DNA of 64,000 nt from Okapia johnstoni (GCA_024291935.2 CM044322.1:66393405-66457404); one strand, 5' to 3'; positions 21,121-32,743 are shown, counted from the stretch's first letter. Made by a program: numbers and translations. Notes: a model not told the origin generated them from the sequence alone.

Positions 21121-22125
21121 CAGTTCAGTTCAGTGGCTCAGTGGTGTCCGACTCGTTGCAACCCCATGAACTGCAGCACGCCAGGCCTCCCTGTACATCG
21201 CCAACTCCTGGAGTTTACCCAAACTCATGTCCATTGAGTCGGTGATGCCATCCAACCATCTCATCCTCTGTCGTACCCTTCTGCTCCTGCCCCCTATCCT
21301 TCCCAGCATTAGAGGCTTTTCCAATGAGTCAGCTCTTCGCATCAGGTGGCCAAAGTATTAGAGTTTCAGCTTCAACGTCAGTCCTTCCAATGAACACCCA
21401 GGACTGATCTCCTTTAGGATGGACTGGTTGGATCTCCTTGCAGTCCAAGGGACTGTCAAGAGTCTTCTCCAACACCGCAGTTCAAAAGCATCAATTCTCT
21501 GGTGCTCAGCTTTCTTCACCATCCAGATCTCACATCCATACATGACCACTGGAAAAACCGTAGCCTTGACTAGACGGACTTTTGTGGGCAAAGTAATGTC
21601 TCTGCTTTTCAATATGCTATCTAGGTTGGCCATAACCTTCCTTCCAAGGAGTAAGCGTCTTTTAATTTCATGGCTGCAATCACCATCAGCAGTGATTTTG
21701 GAGCCCCCAAAAATAAAGTCTGACACTGTTTCCACTGTTTCCCCATCTATTTCCCATGAAGTGATGGGATCAGATGCCATGATCCCAGTTTTCTGAACAT
21801 TGAGCTTTAAGCCAACTTTTTCACTCTCCTCTTTCACTTTCATCAAGAGGCTCTTTAGTTCTTCTTCACTTTCTGCCATAAGGGTGATGTCATCTGCATA
21901 TCTGAGGTTATTGATATTTCTCCCGGCAATCTTGATTCCAGCTCGTGTCTCTCCCAGCCCAACGTTTCTCATAATGTACTCTGCATAGAAGTTAAATAAG
22001 CAGGGTGACAATATACAGCCTTGACGGACTCCTTTTCCTATTTGGAACCAGTCTGTTGTTCCATGTCAAGTTCTAACTGTTGTTTCCTGACCTGCATACA
22101 GGTTTCTCAAGAGACAGGTCAGATG
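21121..22125 (-). mobile_element. BovB 3' third, reverse orientation
   Basis: Starts at the 3' terminus (CAGTTCAGTTCAGTGGCTCA) and extends through the C-terminal domain into the reverse transcriptase, where it stops at GTCAGATGGTCTGG. At that point it meets a forward BovB 3' end head to head. It is fairly well conserved. Confidence 0.93.
21130..22060 (-). pseudogene. BovB RT C-terminal part, one stop
   Basis: The catalytic box reads RYADDITL (near 21890-21905). The frame stays open to the BovB C-terminus except for one TAA at 21360-21358, where related copies read CAA (KLQYFG). Downstream codons to 21130 continue in the same frame with the [13 protein letters not shown] C-terminal segment. 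The N-terminal two thirds are absent, so this is a fragment and not a gene. Confidence 0.85.
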
Positions 22126-22204
22126 GTCTGGGTGATGGACAGGGGAGCCTGGTGCACTGCAGTCCTTGGAGTCACATAGATTCGGACACAACTTAGTGAC
22201 TGAA
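22126..22204 (+). mobile_element. BovB 3' terminus, forward orientation
   Basis: About 80 bp: GTGATGGACAGGGGAGCCTG through 'gacacaacttagtgactg' to AACTGAACT. It joins the reverse BovB on its left with no spacer, so both outer ends of the pair are BovB 3' termini. Confidence 0.85.
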
Positions 22205-24029
22205 CTGAACTAAATACACCTCTCTGGTGTGTCAGAAATTCAGAGCTCAGAGCTTGTTGGAGACTAAGTATGGTACTGGCCCACCACATCCTGTTGCTGG
22301 GAGAACTTAAGTTCTTGTGATTGAAATCAGTGGCAAGGGAAAGAAGTTGAATCTCACACCTTTTCAAATTTATTCAATGATTGCAGTCTTTATATATATG
22401 GTACCTTGATCTGAAAGCCTTTTATGAGGTTCTAGGAACTGAGTTCTTATTATTGTTTTTGCTTATGAGGTTACTTTTCTGTTTTGCCAAATTATATCAA
22501 GAAAGTAGTGTATAAGAAGAAGCAGAGTATGCTAAAGTTTTTTCTCCTTCCCAGCCTTGTTTCCTCCCATTTAAGAATATCATTACATAATTTCTACAAG
22601 ATTCACTTAAGTTGAAAGCACATCCTGGGTATTATACACACTTTCATTTATAATCCTTTAAGCTATTTCTGATTAAGGTAATTCACTCCATTTTCAAATT
22701 TTTTTTTAAAATTATCATCACAAATTAGGTGACAATGACTTAAAGAAAAGAATTAGGGGAAAGGCCTGAATATACTGCTGAGAACATTAGCTACCTCTCT
22801 TGGTCTAAGGTTTAAGCATGGACCCCAAAATTAAGCAGTTATTCCTGGAATGTGATGATGAATTTCAAACATTCTTTTCCCATCCCATGCTGTGGGAAAT
22901 TATCCAATCCTGGTCCAATGTGAATATTCTACTAGGACATTTTATATCAGATGAGTTCTGAAATACTGATATATAAATATTCTGAGCATACACATAGATA
23001 TAATCCCAAATTTTTACAACACATAAAATTCTTCCTGCCTTTAAAATTCTTCTCAAGTGGGTATGATTTGTCTTTCTACAATAAAAATTCTGTTTTATTG
23101 TTTAACTCACACTGCAAAATCTTGCTGTTTATAGTAAATTATAAATCCTCTTTTTGAATGTGAAAACTTGCATCCACACCAGAAACATCCCTTACTGAGC
23201 TCTTTGAAGACATAGAAAGCTTTGGAAATGAATAAATATCTCTGGAGAAATGTCCTGACAAATCAAGAATGAAAAGGTCACACCACATTTTATGCAGCAT
23301 TTGTCTTGTTTAATAAGAGCTACATCCCAAAATTTGTTTTAATTACTGATAATGAGAAACATTATATCTAAAGAGGAAATCAAGACTATCTTAATACTAG
23401 ATTAAGCACACTGGTATAAATTTTTTATCAAAATGGCATCCCTTTGATACTGGAATTCAGGTTTATTCTCAAAGCTTTTTAACTTTTCTGAAAGATCAAG
23501 GGCAGAGTGTTTTGCAGTTCCTATTTTATTATAACTCGAGGCTGGTTTTTAACAATTATTACTTTAAGGATCATGGCTTATGTCTGAAGGCTGAAATAAG
23601 AACAGGTCATAAGCATACCAGAACATGAATTTAAATGGATACATGGAGAAAATAAGAAGCATAGAGCTTACCATAAAATCAGTGGCATATTTATTAAAAT
23701 ACTTCACCATGCTTCTTTCAAGAATAAAATATTCAAATCTTAAGTTGTATGAAAGAGAAAAAAGAGAAAGAAAATGTCTTCCTGTGCTTTTCATTGAACT
23801 TTCTTTCAAGAGTTCATTTAAATACTATCACATGCAGCTGAAAGACAGCTGATGTGGCAAGGACATTCTTATTCCTGCTGAGAACTTATTTTGAGTAATA
23901 TTCCAGTCAGTTTAAAACAACTTGGAACAATCAAGCTGATACAATGGCAAACTCAAAAGTACAGCTGGGTAAACATCTCAGCAATGGTATTTGCGATTGC
24001 TTATCAAAGGCAGACCCTTTAATGTCTTT
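22205..24029. other. Unrecognised stretch, about 1.8 kb
   Basis: AT-rich DNA without recognisable repeats, genes or RNA genes. Short frames here (60-80 codons) show no domain pattern. Confidence 0.4.
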
Positions 24030-24150
24030 TAATCCACAGTTCTTAATCTCTAAAACTGGGAAAATCCTGTCTACTTTTCAGGGCTACTGTCGTGTGTCAC
24101 TAAGGCAGTATGGTGCACCAGGACAGCGTCTCAGTAAATGCTGTCTAATC
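24030..24150 (+). mobile_element. Probable MIR SINE
   Basis: The order 'cttaatctctaaaactggga', 'aatcctgtctacttttcagg', then 'gtctcagtaaatgctgtct' parallels the forward MIR core and tail (the '...ctgtaaaatgggaataat...caataaatg...' pattern). Divergence is high. Confidence 0.5.
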
Positions 24151-24708
24151 CTGTCACTGGAGATTATGGAAATGTCTATCTATTGTTTCAAGGGCCTCAG
24201 TGTCTTTGATGACTACAAATACAATTTGAATGAATATAATGAAAACTATCGAATAATAAGATATCTTATACATGTTACCAGTTTGTTTACTATAATGATT
24301 GACTCTGAGGCTGAAACAAAGAATAACTTCAGTGTGGAACCATCTGTAGCAGTGAAAGAATGTTTGTGTCAAAAATATTGAACATCCTCTGGCTGAAACG
24401 ATGGATGCTTCTATCTAGAAGGTAACTTACATATAAAATTGCCTGATTTACATGTTGAAAGAGAGAGGAAATGGAAGACACTGTTAGAGAAGAAATTGAT
24501 CTTCCTGAGTTTAGCATTCTATCAGTTGATTCAATTAATTAATGGTTCCTAGTCTATGTGTGTATATATATGTACATATACATGATAAGAATATATAAAT
24601 ATATATTTTAATAATATGTACTAAATATAGGCAACAAAATATAACATTTTCTTATTGAAAAGGGGAAAGTTAATAAAGAACAATTATTGTATAGTTAAAC
24701 TTATGAAA
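24151..24708. other. Unrecognised stretch with TA-rich core
   Basis: No repeat recognised except TA-rich low-complexity sequence at about 24553-24625. Confidence 0.4.
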
Positions 24709-26538
24709 GTGATCAATGCAAAGAAATAGAGGAAAACAATAGAATGGGAAAGACTAGAGATCTCTTCAAGAAAATTAGAGATACCAAGAAAATATTTCAT
24801 GCAGAGATGGGCATAATAAAGGACAGAAATGACATGGACAAAGCAGAAGATATTAAGAAGAGGTGGTGAGAATACACAGAGAACTATACAAAAAATATCT
24901 TCATGACACAGATAACCATGAAGGTGTGATCACTCCTAGAGCCAGACAACCTTGCATGTGAAATCAAATGGGCCTTAGGAAGCATGACCCTGAGCAAAGT
25001 TAGTGGAGGTGATGGAATTCCAGTTGAGCTATTTCAGATCCTAAAAGATGATGCTGTGAAAGTGGTGTACTCAAAATGCCAGAAAATTTGAAAATTTATC
25101 AGTGGCCACAAGACTGGAAAAGTTAAGTTTTCATTCCAATCCCAAAGAAAGGCAATGTCAAAGACTGTTCAAACTGCTGCACAATTGCACTCATTTCACA
25201 GGCTAGCAAAGTAATGCTCAAAATTCTCCAAGCTAGGCTTCAACAGTATGTGAACTGAGAACATCCGGATGTCCAAGCTGGATTTAGAAAAGGCAGAGGA
25301 ACCAGAGATCAAATTGCCAGCATCCTTTGGATCATTGAAAAAGAAAGAGAGTTCCAGAAAGACAACCAGTTCTGCTTTATTGACTATACCAAAGCCTTTG
25401 ACTGTGTGGATCCCAACAAACTGTGGAAAATTCTTCAAGAGATGGGAATACCAGACCACCTTGCCTGTCTCCTGAGAAATCTGTATGCAGGTCAAGAAGA
25501 CACAGTTAGAACCATAGATGGAACAATGGACTGGTTCCTAATTGGGAAATGAGTACATCAAGGCTGATATTGTCACTTTGCTTATTTAACTTCTATGCAG
25601 AGTAAATCATGTGAAATTTTGGGCTGAATGAAGCACAAGCTGGAATCAAGGTTGCCGGGAGAAATATAATTAATCTCAGATACGCAGATGACACCACCCT
25701 TATGGCAGAAAACAAAGAGGAACTAAAGAGTCTCTTGATGAAAGTAAAATAGGAGTGTGAAAAAATCCGACTTAAAACTCAACATTTAAAAAGCAAAGAT
25801 CATGGCATCCAGTTCCATCACTTCATGGCAAATAGATGGAGAAGCAGCGGACAAAGTGACAAACTATTTTCATGGATTCCAAAATCATTGCAGATGGTGA
25901 CTGCAGCCATGAAATCAAAAGACATTTGCTTCTTGAAAGAAAAGCTATGACAAACCTAGATAGTATATTAAAAAGCAAGCAGAAAACACCAAAATTTTGT
26001 AAAGCTATTATCCTTCAATAAAAAAACAAATTAATTAAAAAAAAAAAAAGCAGAGACATAACTTTGCTATCAAAGGTCCGTATAGTCAAAGCTATGGTTT
26101 TTCCAATAGTTATATATGGATGTGACAGTTGGACCATAAAGTAATCTGAGCACTGAAGAAGTGATGCTTTTGAACTGTGGTGTTGGAGAAGACTCCTGAG
26201 AGTCCTTTGGACTGTAAGGAGATCAAAAGAGTCAATCCTAAAGGATATCAGTCCTGAATATTTATTGGAAGGACTGATGCTGAAGCTGAAGTTCCAATAC
26301 TTTAGCCACCTGATATGAAGAACTGATTCATTGGAAAAGACCCTGATGCTTTGAAGTATTGACAGCAGGAGTAGAAGGGGACAACAGAGGATGAGATGGT
26401 TGGCTGGCATCACTGACTCAATGGACAGGAATTTGAGTAGACTCTGGGAGTTGATGATGGCCAGCGAGGCCTGGCGTGCTGCAGTCTATGGGGTCACAAA
26501 GAGTCAGACAAGACTGAGCTGCTGAACTGAACTGAACT
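24709..26538 (+). mobile_element. BovB, 1.8 kb, 5'-truncated and decayed
   Basis: Runs from the middle of the protein (the 'gatcaatgcaaagaaatag' block) to the 3' terminus CTGAACTGAACTGAACT. The reverse transcriptase keeps RYADDTT at 25678-25698 but is split by many stops. A 70-bp L1 tail is inserted at 25980-26049. Confidence 0.93.
25980..26049 (+). mobile_element. L1 3' tail inserted in BovB
   Basis: 'ccaaaattttgtaaagctat' followed by an AATAAA-containing A-rich tail interrupts BovB between 'attaaaaagca' and 'gcagagacataac'. The bases AAGCAG at both junctions suggest a short target-site duplication. It is an extreme 5' truncation of about 65 bp. Confidence 0.75.
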
Positions 26539-27128
26539 TGTTCTAGTTCTATGAAATATTTCGTTGGTTGCTTGAGAGTGATTGCATTGTATCTGTAGAT
26601 TGCTTTGTGTAGTATACTCATTTTCACTATATTGAGTCTTCCAATCAATGAACATGGTATATTTCTCCATCTATTTGTGTCATCTTTGATTTCTTTCATC
26701 AGTGTTTTATGGTTTTCTATGTATAGGTCTTTTGTTTCTTTAGGTAGATTTTTTTCCTAAGTATTTTATTCTTTTTGCAGCAATGGTGAAGGAATTGTTT
26801 CCTTAATTTCTCTTTTTGCATTCTAAGTGTATAAGAATGCAAGGGATTTCTGTGTATTAATTTTGTATCCTGCAACTTTACTGTATTCATTGATTAGCTC
26901 TGGTAATTTTCTGGTGGTGTCTTTAGGGTTTTCTGTGTAGATGATCATGTCATCTGAAAACAATGAGAATTTACTTATTTTCCAATCTGGATTCCTTTTA
27001 TTTCTTTTTCTTCTCTGATTGCTGGAACAAGATAAGTGTGCCTACTCTCACCACTTCTATTCAACATAGTTTTGGAAGTTTTAGCCACAGCAATCAGAGA
27101 AGAAAAAGTAATGAAAGGAATCCAGATT
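26539..27128 (-). mobile_element. L1 ORF2 fragment with internal inversion
   Basis: 26539-27024 is ruminant L1 ORF2 in reverse (the catalytic box reads FSDD near 26950). 27033-27128 is the adjacent upstream ORF2 segment in forward orientation (PLLFN-type block 'ccacttctattcaacatagt'). Both parts share the same 41 bp as inverted arms (26984-27024 and 27088-27128, 39 of 41 matching). This layout fits twin-priming inversion. The 3' end is missing because the fragment abuts BovB at 26538. Confidence 0.85.
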
Positions 27129-27356
27129 ATCTTTTCACAGACTCACTACTCAGTCTAAGAATATAATATGATGCTTACCCTGCTATTATTTGCTTGACTC
27201 AGATGACCATTCCTCTTTTCTGATCCTCTCAGGGGTGACCACTAGGTTGAATTTTGCATTGAAAATTCATTTACTATTAATTTAAACTTTATCAAATAAA
27301 TTGAGAGATTTTGTGTGCTTTTTCTTTTTTTAAATCATATCTCCTAATGTTGTATG

Positions 27357-27576
27357 TGTGTGCTAAGTCACTTCAGTCATGTCCTACTCTTGGCAACCCT
27401 GCAGACTGTTGCCTGCCAGGCTCCTCTGTCCATGGGATTCTCCAGGCAAGAGTACTGGAGTGGGTTGCTGTGCCCTCCTCTAGAGGATCTGCCCGACCCA
27501 AGGATTGAACCTACATCTCTTATGTTTCCTGCTTTAGCAGGTGGGTTCTTTACCACTAGCGCCACCTGGGAAGCCC
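27357..27576 (-). mobile_element. Bov-tA SINE
   Basis: Reverse Bov-tA; the tail starts GTGCTAAGTCACTTCAGTCA and the head ends GCGCCACCTGGGAAGCCC. It has the longer head form with 'cctgctttagcaggtggg'. Confidence 0.93.
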
Positions 27577-27579
27577 TGT

Positions 27580-28480
27580 GTCACATGTGTAAAACGAATT
27601 GGCAAATAACTGATAACTTAATATCTGCATCGTAGGGTGATATTTTTAGCTTTATAAAACTGCATTGGGCCAAATTATCTTCCTAATCACTTGGACCACC
27701 ATACACACCCAACAGAACACTAATGAGTGGAAGATTAGTGCTCTATTTCTCTGCTATCACTTAGTGGTGTCTGACTTAATTTGTTTCACCAATTTGTTAA
27801 GTGTAAAATGATATTTCTCTATATTTTCAGTCTGTATTTTCATTATCATTAGTAATACTAATAACTTTTTCATATGGTCATGATCATTTAAAATTTTATT
27901 CTCTAAATCCTGGATCAAGTTTTTCCCCACATTTCTCTATTTTTAATTTTCATTTTTTAATTTAAGATCTTTGTTCCTGTATGCTACTGCTAAGCCTTTG
28001 TTCGGGCTTCCCTGGTTGCTGAGTGGTAAAGAATCTACCTAGGATGCAGGAGATGCAGGCTTGATCCCCGGGTTGGGAAGATCTCATGGAAAGGGGAATG
28101 GCAGCACACTCCAGTATTCTTGCCTGGGAAGTCCTATGGATAGAGAAATCTGTCGGTCTACACAGTCCATGGGGTTGCAAAAGAGTTAGATGTGACTTAG
28201 TGACTGAAATAAACAAAAGCCTTTGCTAGTTATATGAATTCCAAATATATTCTCCCACTTTAGGGGTTGTCTTTCTCTTTTATAGAAGTTTTTATTGCTA
28301 CTAAATAAAATATTTTCATTTTAATTTAGTCAAATTTTTCATTTTCTGTCATCTTTATGATTTGGATGTCTGTTATCAGTTTTCCCTCATATCCAAAGAT
28401 AATTAATATATTCCCTATATTGTTTCCAAAAGTATTTTTATATGTAAACATTTTTCACCTAGGTTCACTATATATAATAT
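27580..28480 (-). mobile_element. Old L1 (L1M-like), interrupted by a SINE
   Basis: Diverged reverse L1: the 'aaaactgcattgggccaaa' and 'accaccatacacacccaaca' blocks before the SINE correspond to the familiar segment near the end of L1 ORF2. After the SINE come 'atattctcccactttaggg' and 'aagtttttattgctactaaa'. The SINE at 28001-28216 splits it. Confidence 0.6.
28001..28216 (+). mobile_element. Bov-tA SINE with target-site duplication
   Basis: Forward Bov-tA (GGGCTTCCCTGGTTGCTGAG head), flanked by a perfect 9-bp repeat AAGCCTTTG at 27992-28000 and 28217-28225. Confidence 0.93.
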
Positions 28481-28492
28481 ACAGTTGGTTAT

Positions 28493-28493
<1 letters not shown>

Positions 28494-28534
<41 letters not shown>

Positions 28535-28540
28535 ACACAC
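28494..28540. repeat. (CA)n microsatellite
   Basis: An almost pure CA run with one CAGA interruption, preceded by (TACA)n. It directly abuts the 5' end of the BovB copy at 28541, so it marks or predates that insertion site. Confidence 0.92.
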
Positions 28541-30403
28541 CATGTCCAAAGACAAAGAAGCCTCAGCAAGAGTGTAGGAGGGGCAAAATCACATTTAGAA
28601 TCAAACTCCCACCCGCCAGAAATGCTCAGAGAGCTTAAATATACCTTGTGCGCACTAGGACCCAGAGACCCCACAGAGACTGAGACAGAACTGTGTTTGA
28701 GTGTCTCCCGAGGAGGTACTGATCAATAGTAGACTGTTTCAAGGGCAGGGGCTCTAGGTGCAGTAGACCTGCATATGGCTTAAGACCTCTTGGAGGAGAT
28801 CAACATTAACCCCACCAGAAAGCCAAAGAACTTACACAGGACTGGGGAAACAGTCTCTTGGAGAGCACAAATAAAACCTTGTGTGCACCAAGACCCAGGA
28901 GAAAGGAACAGTGACCCCACAAGACACTGACCCAGACTTCCCCGTGAGTATCCAGGAGTCTCTGGTGGAGGTGTGGGTTGGCAGTGGCCTGATGCAGGGT
29001 TGGGGCCCTGAGTGTGGCAGTGTGTGCTTGGGACCTTCTGAAGAAGGTCTCCATTATATTCATTACCTCCACCATAGTTTGGCGTTAGTTCAAATAACAG
29101 GGAAAAGAACACAGCCCTGCCAATCAACAGAAAATTGAATTAAAGATTTACTGAGCATGGCCCTGCACATCAGAAAAAGACCCAATTGCCTCCACAGTCA
29201 GTCTCTGCCATCAGGAAGCGTCCATAAGCCTCTTGTCCTTCTCCATCAGAGGGCAGACAGAATGAAAAGCACAGTCACTGAAAACTAATGAAACTGATCA
29301 CATAGACCGCTCAGTGAAAATATGAGCAGTGCTGTGTAGGGCCGCCAAAGATGGACAGGTCATGGTGAAGAGTTCTGAAAAAACGTGGTCCACTAGAGAA
29401 GAGAATGACAAACCACTTCAATATTCTTGCCTTGAGAACCCCGTGAACAGTATCAAAAGGCAGAGAGATAGGACACTGAAAGATGAACTCCCCAGGTTGG
29501 TAGGTGCCCAATATGTTACTGGAGATCAGTGGAGAAATAACTCAAGAAAGAATGATGGGATGGAGCCAAAGCAAAAACAACACCCAGTTGTGGGTGAGAC
29601 TGGTGATGGAAGCCAGCTCTGATGCTGTAAAGAGCCATATTGCATAGGAACCTGGAATGTTAGGTCCATGAATCAAGGCGACTTGGAAGTGGTCAAACAA
29701 TAGATGGCAAGAGTGAACATCGACATTTTAGGAATTAGGGAACTAAAATGGCCTGGAATGGGCAAATTTAAATAAAATGACCATTTTATCTACTACTATG
29801 GGCAAGAATCCCTTAGAAGAAATGGAGTATCCATTAAAATCAACAAGAGAGTCCAAAATGCAGTAGTTGGATGCAATCTCAAAAATGACAGAATGATCTC
29901 TGTTGATTTCCAAGGAAAATCATTCAATATCACAGTAATACAAGTCTATGCCCCAAACAGTAATGCTGAAGAAGCTGAAGTTGAATGATTCTATGAAGAC
30001 CTACAAAACCTTCTAGAACTAACACCCAAAAAAGATGTCCTTTTCATTATAGGGGACTGGAATGCAAAAGTAGGAAGTCAAGAAAGACCTGGAACAACAT
30101 GCAAATTTGGCCTTGGGGTATAGAATGAAGCAGGGCAAAGGCTAACAGAGTTTTGCCAAGAGAACACACGGGTCATAGCAAACACCCTCTTTCAACAACA
30201 CAAGAGAAGACTCTACACATGGACATCACCAGATGGTCAACACCGAAATCAGATTGATTGTATTTTTTTCAGCCAAAGATGGAGAATCTCTATACAGTCA
30301 GCAAAGACAAGACTGTTAGCTGACTATGCCTCAAATCATAACTTCTTATTACCAAATTCGGACTTAAATTGCAGAAAGTAGGGAAATCCACTAGACCATT
30401 CAG
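28541..30403 (+). mobile_element. BovB with long 5' leader, part 1
   Basis: The leader starts with CATGTCCAAAGACAAAGAAG, equivalent to the 'catccaaggtaagagaaacc' block of the minus-strand copy near 12885. It then carries about 650 bp absent from that copy, including two diverged tandem modules starting at 28629 and 28861 (period 232). The endonuclease half follows from about 29660, with stops. At 30392-30403 the element is interrupted by a reverse BovB and resumes at 31780. Confidence 0.9.
30392..30403. repeat. Target-site duplication of nested BovB, left
   Basis: TAGACCATTCAG, repeated exactly at 31780-31791. The sequence belongs to the outer BovB, so it dates the inner insertion as the later event. 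Confidence 0.9.
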
Positions 30404-31779
30404 TTCAGTTCAGTTCAGTAGATCAGTCGTGTCCAACTCTTTGCGACCCCATGAATTGCAGCACGCCAGGCCTCTCTGTCCATCGCCAACTCCCGAAGTC
30501 TACTCAAACCCATGTCCATCGAGTTGGTGATGCCATCCAACCATCTCATCCTCTGTCATCCCCTTCTCCTCCTGCACCCAATCCTACCCAGCATTAGGGT
30601 CTTTTCCAATGAGTCAACTCTTTGCATGAGGTCGCCAAAGTATTGGAGTTTCCGCTTCAACATCAGTCCTTCCAATGAACACCCAGGACTGATCTCCTTT
30701 AGGATGGATTGATTGGATCTCCTTGAAGTCCAAGAGACTCTCAAGAGTCTTCTCCAACACCACAGTTCAAAAGCATCAATTCTGCAGTGCTCAGATTTCT
30801 TCACCATCCAATTCTCACATCCATACATGACCACTGGAAAAACCATAGCCTTGACTAGACGGAATTTGTTGGCAAATAATGTCTCTGCTTTTAAATATGC
30901 TATCCAGGTTGGCCATAACCTTCCTTCCAAGGAGTAAGCTTCTTTTAATTTCATGGCTGCACTCACCATCAGCAGTGATTTTGGAGCCCAAAAAAATAGC
31001 CACCGTTTCCACTGTTTCCCCATCTATTTCCCATGAAGTGATGGGACCAGATGCCATGATTTTAGTTGTCTGAACGTTGAGCTTTAAGCCAACTTTTTCA
31101 CTCTCCTCTTTCACCTTCCTCAAGAGGCTCTTTAGTTCTTCTTCACTTTCTGCCATAAAGGAGATATCATCTGCATATCTGAGGTTATTGATATTTCTCC
31201 TGGCAATCTTGATTCCAGCTTGTGTTTCTTCCAGCCCAGCGTTTCTCATGATGTATTCTGCGTATAAGTTAAATAAGCAGGGTGACAATATACAGCCTTG
31301 ACGGACTCCTTTTCCTATTTGGAACCAGTCTGTTGTTCCACGTCCAGTTCTACCTGTTGCTTCCTGACCTGCATACAGGTTTCTCAAGAGACAGGTCAGA
31401 TGGTCTGGTATTCCCGTCTCTTTCAGAATTTTCCACAGTTTATTGTGATCCACACAAAGGCTTTGGCATAGTCAATAAAGCAGAAATAGATGTTTTTCTG
31501 GAACTCTCTTGCTTTTTCCATGATCCAGCAGATATTTGCAATTTGATCTCTGGTTCCTCTGCCTTTTCTAAAACCAGCTTGAACATCTGGAAGTTCACGG
31601 TTCACGTATTGCTGAAGCCTGGCTTGGAGAATTTTGAGCATTACTTTACTAGCATATGAGATGAGTGCAATTGTGTGGTAGTTTGAGCATTCTTTGGCAT
31701 TGCCTCTCTTTGGGATTGGAATGAAAACTGACCTTTTCCAGTCCTGTGGCCACTGCTGAGTCTTCCAAATTTTCTGGCA
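30404..31779 (-). mobile_element. BovB nested inside another BovB
   Basis: A 5'-truncated reverse copy of about 1.38 kb, from the 3' terminus (TTCAGTTCAGTTCAGTAG) to the protein linker. It is flanked by the 12-bp duplication TAGACCATTCAG. It is less diverged than its host element, consistent with later insertion. Confidence 0.95.
30556..31641 (-). pseudogene. BovB RT and C-terminal fragment (nested copy)
   Basis: Frames 31641-31423, 31453-30815 and 31023-30556 are consecutive pieces of one BovB protein: the GFRKGRGTRDQ, GKGVRQGC and catalytic RYADD (near 31155-31180) blocks and the C-terminal RRIDAFELW-type region. A small deletion near 31455 (loss of part of the FDCVDH block) and another frame change near 30990 and 30870 break it. 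It cannot make the full enzyme. Confidence 0.85.
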
Positions 31780-32643
31780 TAGACCATTCAGGTATATCTA
31801 AATCAAATCCCTTACGATTATACAGTGGAAGTGACAAATAGACTCAAGGGATTAGATCTGATAGACAGAATGCCTGAAGAACTATGGCCAGAGGTTCGTC
31901 ATATTGTATAGGAGGCAGTGATCAAGACCATCCCAAAGAAAAAGAAATGCAAAAAAACAAAATGGTTGTCTGACAAGGCCTTACATATAGCTGTGAAAAG
32001 AAGAGAAATGAAATGCAAAGGATAAAATAGATGGGGAAACAACAGAAACTTTATTTTGGGGGGCTCCAAAATCACTGCAGATGGTGACTGCAGCCATGAA
32101 ATTGAAAAATGCGTGTTCCATGGAAGGAAAACTATGATCAACATAGACATCATATTAAAAAGCAGAGACATTACTTTGCCAACAAATTCCATCTAGTCAA
32201 AGCTATGATTTTTTCCAGTAGTTATGTATGGATGTGAGAGTTGAACTATAAAGAAAGCTGAGCGCCAAAGAATTGATGCTTTTGAACTGTGGCATTGGAG
32301 AAGATTCTTAAGAGTCTCTTGGACTGCAAGGAGATCCAACTAGTCTAGCCTAAAGGAAATAATTCCTTAATGTTCATTGGAAGGACTGATGCTTAAACTG
32401 AAACTCCAATAATTTGGCCACATGATGGGAAGAACTGACTCATTGGAAAAGACCCTGATGCTGGGAAAGTTTGAAGGCAGGAGGAGAAGGGGCTGACAGA
32501 GGATGTTATTGTTGGATGGCTTCACTGACTAGGTGGACTTGAGTTTGAGTAAACTCTGGTAGTTGCTGATAGACAGGGAATCCTGGTATGCTGCAGTCCA
32601 TGGGATCACAAAGAGCCAGACACAAATGGGTGACTGAACTGAA
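31780..32643 (+). mobile_element. BovB with long 5' leader, part 2
   Basis: Continuation of the outer element after the nested insert. It resumes in the linker region ('ggtatatctaaatcaaatcc'). At about 32022 it jumps from there to the C-terminal part ('atagatggggaaacaacag'), an internal deletion that removes the whole reverse transcriptase. It ends GTGACTGAACTGAACT. Confidence 0.9.
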
Positions 32644-32743
32644 CTTATGCTAAGTAGTTAATTCACAGGTATGAAAATGATTGTTTCATTTCTTGAGTTC
32701 CACCACTGACCTCTTAGAACATCTACCATTCATTTTCTGTAAT

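Noticed and set aside
23944..24381. 145-codon open frame in otherwise unannotated DNA
   Set aside because: Part of it overlaps a probable MIR, the peptide has no domain or signal I recognise, and there is no splice or promoter context. I judge it a chance frame.
28881..29138. 85-codon frame and two opposite frames in GC-richer sequence
   Set aside because: They lie in the BovB 5' leader, which is non-coding. The higher GC content explains the frames.
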